DNA of 34,494 nt, from positions 1 through 34,494 of the forward strand of contig JBKHHU010000012.1 of assembly GCA_046539045.1 (NCBI GenBank), in the 5' to 3' direction. This document shows, piece by piece, positions 32,610 to 34,494 of this stretch. Under the pieces are notes generated by a model. It did no database searches. It was not told where the DNA came from and saw only the letters and a program-made list of their open reading frames with translations. The number at the start of each line of letters is the position of its first letter. Positions within the stretch are counted from its first letter, which is position 1. The DNA is from JBKHHU01 sp046539045 (GTDB lineage Bacteria; Planctomycetota; Phycisphaerae; SM23-33). A program made the position numbers and the translations under genes.

Positions 32610-33172
32610 CCCCATCGGCAGAGCCAACACCTACTCAGGCAGCAGATGCTACCGAAGCACTTACTGTTCCGCAGGAGGTCCTGCAGGACGGCGAGGTGGT
32701 GATTCTGGCGGTCAAGCCCAGCCGGTGGTTCGTGCTGCTGGCCTCCGGACCTGCCTGGCTGGTGGCGCTGGCGATTCTGGCCATTCGCTATCTCACCGCA
32801 GCCTTCATCGATTTCAGTCAGGCCATAAGCACTCAGAGCGTATTCTGGATCTGCTTCGGTCTGGTGATGTTGCGGGTAATTTACGCCTGCCTGCAGTGGT
32901 CCGGGCGTCTCTACATCCTGACCAACATGCGGGTGATCCGCATACGGGGAGTGTTCCGGCCGAATGTCATCGACATCCCGCTGCGGCACGTGGAGGAAGT
33001 CGAGCAGGCGGCCACCGTTCCCGAACGGAGGCTCGCCTGCGGGAGCCTGATCTTCCACGGCGACGAGGACCGATTCCCCGCGACGATGGTCTGGATGACC
33101 ATCGCCAATCTGCAGGAAGTCCGCGAACTGGTGGAAGAGACCATCCGCCGGTCGCGCCGCCGACCTCGATGA
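32606..33172 (+). CDS. Membrane protein with bacterial PH domain (bPH_2/DUF304, YdbS-like)
   Basis: The protein has 188 residues. The N-terminal 36 residues are polar. Two membrane helices (about 42-63 and 76-97) form a hairpin. A bacterial PH domain follows: GRLYILTNMRVIRIRGVFRPNVIDIPLRHVEEV, then GSLIFHGD and a C-terminal helix. The ATG overlaps the hpt stop (ATGA). Proteins of this group are membrane-linked and of unknown biochemical role. The link to hpt is probably only co-transcription. Confidence 0.86.
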   Translation: MTPSAEPTPTQAADATEALTVPQEVLQDGEVVILAVKPSRWFVLLASGPAWLVALAILAIRYLTAAFIDFSQAISTQSVFWICFGLVMLRVIYACLQWSGRLYILTNMRVIRIRGVFRPNVIDIPLRHVEEVEQAATVPERRLACGSLIFHGDEDRFPATMVWMTIANLQEVRELVEETIRRSRRRPR

Positions 33173-33468
33173 CCGCCGGTACTGTCTGCTGTTGCCGTCT
33201 TTTTCCGGGCGAGACCCCTTCTGCGGCGCCCCGCAAGACATCGCTGCTGCTATCGGCAAGTCGTTCCAGAAGCGCCCGGACGATCGGCCGACGCCTGCCC
33301 GCGGCTGCCGTGGTTCGCCGAGAGCTTCACTGTGGTCGAGGCTCAAGACGGCTGATCGCCGGGGGCGGCTCTGCCGGGGCGATGACGCAGATCGGTCGCG
33401 GTGATGGGGGAAATCCGTTACCATGGACCCCGAAGCTACGGAGAGAACAGGAGCCGGCCGAGACGCCC

Positions 33469-34494
33469 ATGAAAACGCCCATCTGGTTCAGATTGCTGAT
33501 CGTCATCAACCTGCTGGTCATCGCAGCGACGCTGGTGATCGGTTACGGCTCCAGCGAAATCGCCGGCAGGGTGGTCGAGGCGCGGCTGGTCGAGCAGACC
33601 GCCCGTCGTACCGGAGGGTTCCTCGAGAGCCAGGATCTGCCCTTCAGCGATACCCTCATGCAGTACCTCCGTCACCTGCACGGCGCCCATTTCATCACCA
33701 CCGACCCTGCCGGGCGGCAGGTCGCCGGTTCCAGCTTGACAGACGGCGACCGGTGGTTGCCCGCTGGGGGGCTTGACCCGTCCGGAACCATCGAAATCAA
33801 CGGCCGAGCCCATCGGTACGAATCCATCCTCATCCCGGCAGAGCCACCGAATCGCCCGGATGCGGTCCGCCTTTACGCGCTGATCCAGCGGAGCGAATTC
33901 GAGCTTCCCCGCCGGCAGGTCGCAGAGCGTATCTACCGGGTGATGTGGGTCGTGATCGTGGCCGCCAGCGCCGTGTCCATCGGGCTGGCATGGACGATCG
34001 CCAGACCGATCCACCGGTTGTCGCGAAGGATGAAGACGCTCACCGAACGGCCTCGCCATGCCGGCGGGTCGGCCGGGTCGACCGGTCACCATCGTGGCCC
34101 GAAGGAGGTCGTCCAATTGGGGCAGGCCTTTGACAAACTGATGGACCGACTCGCCGAAACCCGGAAGGAGTTGGCACGCCAGGAACAGTTGGCGACTCTC
34201 GGCAGGGTGTCGGCGTGCGTGGCACACGAACTGCGGAACCCGCTGAGCGGGATTCGGATGAACCTGCACGTGTTGCGGGAGGAACTGGCCCAGCGGGGAA
34301 TCGCCGATGAGAGCGTCGATACGGGGCTGCGCGAGATCGAGCGGATGAGTGTGTACCTGGATGAGTTGATGGAGCTTTCTGCCGGTACTGCCGACGATCA
34401 GCAGACGACGGCGGCCTATCCGACACAGCAGAAGGAGGTCGAAGCCCAGGCGCTGGTGGATTCTGTGGTCGATCTGTTCCGGGGGAAGCTGCAG
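33469..34494 (+). CDS. Sensor histidine kinase, N-terminal part (3' end outside window)
   Basis: An open frame runs from the ATG at 33469 to the last base of the window (342 codons, no stop), so the gene continues beyond. It has one membrane helix at about 7-27, a periplasmic sensor region of about 125 residues and a second helix at about 158-178. A HAMP-like linker follows (about 179-235). The dimerisation and phosphoacceptor domain has VAHELRNPLSGIRMNL, with the phosphorylated His at residue 253. The ATP-binding part is not in the window. No near Shine-Dalgarno is seen; AGGAG lies 15 bases before the ATG. The 296 bases between it and the PH-domain gene hold no convincing gene. The signal sensed and the partner regulator are unknown. 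Confidence 0.85.
   Translation, partial: MKTPIWFRLLIVINLLVIAATLVIGYGSSEIAGRVVEARLVEQTARRTGGFLESQDLPFSDTLMQYLRHLHGAHFITTDPAGRQVAGSSLTDGDRWLPAGGLDPSGTIEINGRAHRYESILIPAEPPNRPDAVRLYALIQRSEFELPRRQVAERIYRVMWVVIVAASAVSIGLAWTIARPIHRLSRRMKTLTERPRHAGGSAGSTGHHRGPKEVVQLGQAFDKLMDRLAETRKELARQEQLATLGRVSACVAHELRNPLSGIRMNLHVLREELAQRGIADESVDTGLREIERMSVYLDELMELSAGTADDQQTTAAYPTQQKEVEAQALVDSVVDLFRGKLQ

Noticed and set aside
33436..34269. Minus-strand open frame of 277 codons at the right end
   Set aside because: The plus strand carries a histidine kinase with the H-box VAHELRNP and two membrane helices through the same bases.

Overview
The window looks like a stretch of a Planctomycetota chromosome, probably of the Phycisphaerae type. 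This is inferred from protein character, not from a marker gene. The DNA is GC-rich. It carries a KAFTLIE-type prepilin with a DG-containing C-terminal tail, a PilM protein that runs on into a PilN-like membrane segment, a tetratricopeptide-rich secretin with an aspartate-run loop, a YdjY-domain exported protein, and several large exported proteins of the sort common in planctomycetes. No tRNA, rRNA, CRISPR array, transposase or phage gene was seen. Most of the window is ordinary chromosome.

Layout. 1-806 is the end of S-adenosylhomocysteine hydrolase, followed by a terminator hairpin and an orphan prepilin gene (1079-1834). 2019-5060 is a minus-strand run: family 4 uracil-DNA glycosylase, a four-helix membrane protein, a frame-disrupted FG-GAP-like remnant, a 62-residue membrane protein and a SanA/YdcF-like DUF218 protein. 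A UPF0316 protein (+) and MtaB (-) then meet tail to tail. 7561-16316 is a four-gene envelope cluster: a PilM-PilN fusion, two single-pass membrane proteins in the PilO/PilP positions, and a secretin. It ends in a 15-bp terminator stem. 16427-18441 holds a YdjY/ExbD-like exported protein translationally coupled to a polytopic membrane protein.

18371-25667 is a long minus-strand series. In transcription order it is argH, thiL, tsaE, argB, argF, then a 259-bp nested inverted-repeat element, then rph, a SPOR-like lipoprotein and rdgB. It mixes arginine biosynthesis, thiamine diphosphate synthesis, tRNA t6A modification (TsaE here, MtaB earlier), RNA 3' trimming and nucleotide-pool cleaning. Divergent from argH is a PyrK-like electron transfer protein, which faces a TIGR03960-type radical SAM protein. 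The right end has YjbQ, a zinc-ribbon protein, a large exported protein with a Met-rich tail, hpt coupled to a bacterial PH-domain protein, and a sensor histidine kinase that runs off the window.

The points most worth a second look are the nested palindromic element at 20649-20907, the PilM-PilN fusion and its unusual partners, the YdjY plus ExbD/TolR-like architecture, and the degraded or frameshifted small-gene region at 3329-3710. There are also two genes (udg and pyrK-like) that lack a Shine-Dalgarno but have promoter-like boxes placed so that the mRNA would be leaderless. I see no clear defence or biosynthetic system. The best candidate for a poorly described system is the pilMN-to-secretin cluster together with the YdjY/ExbD-like pair downstream.
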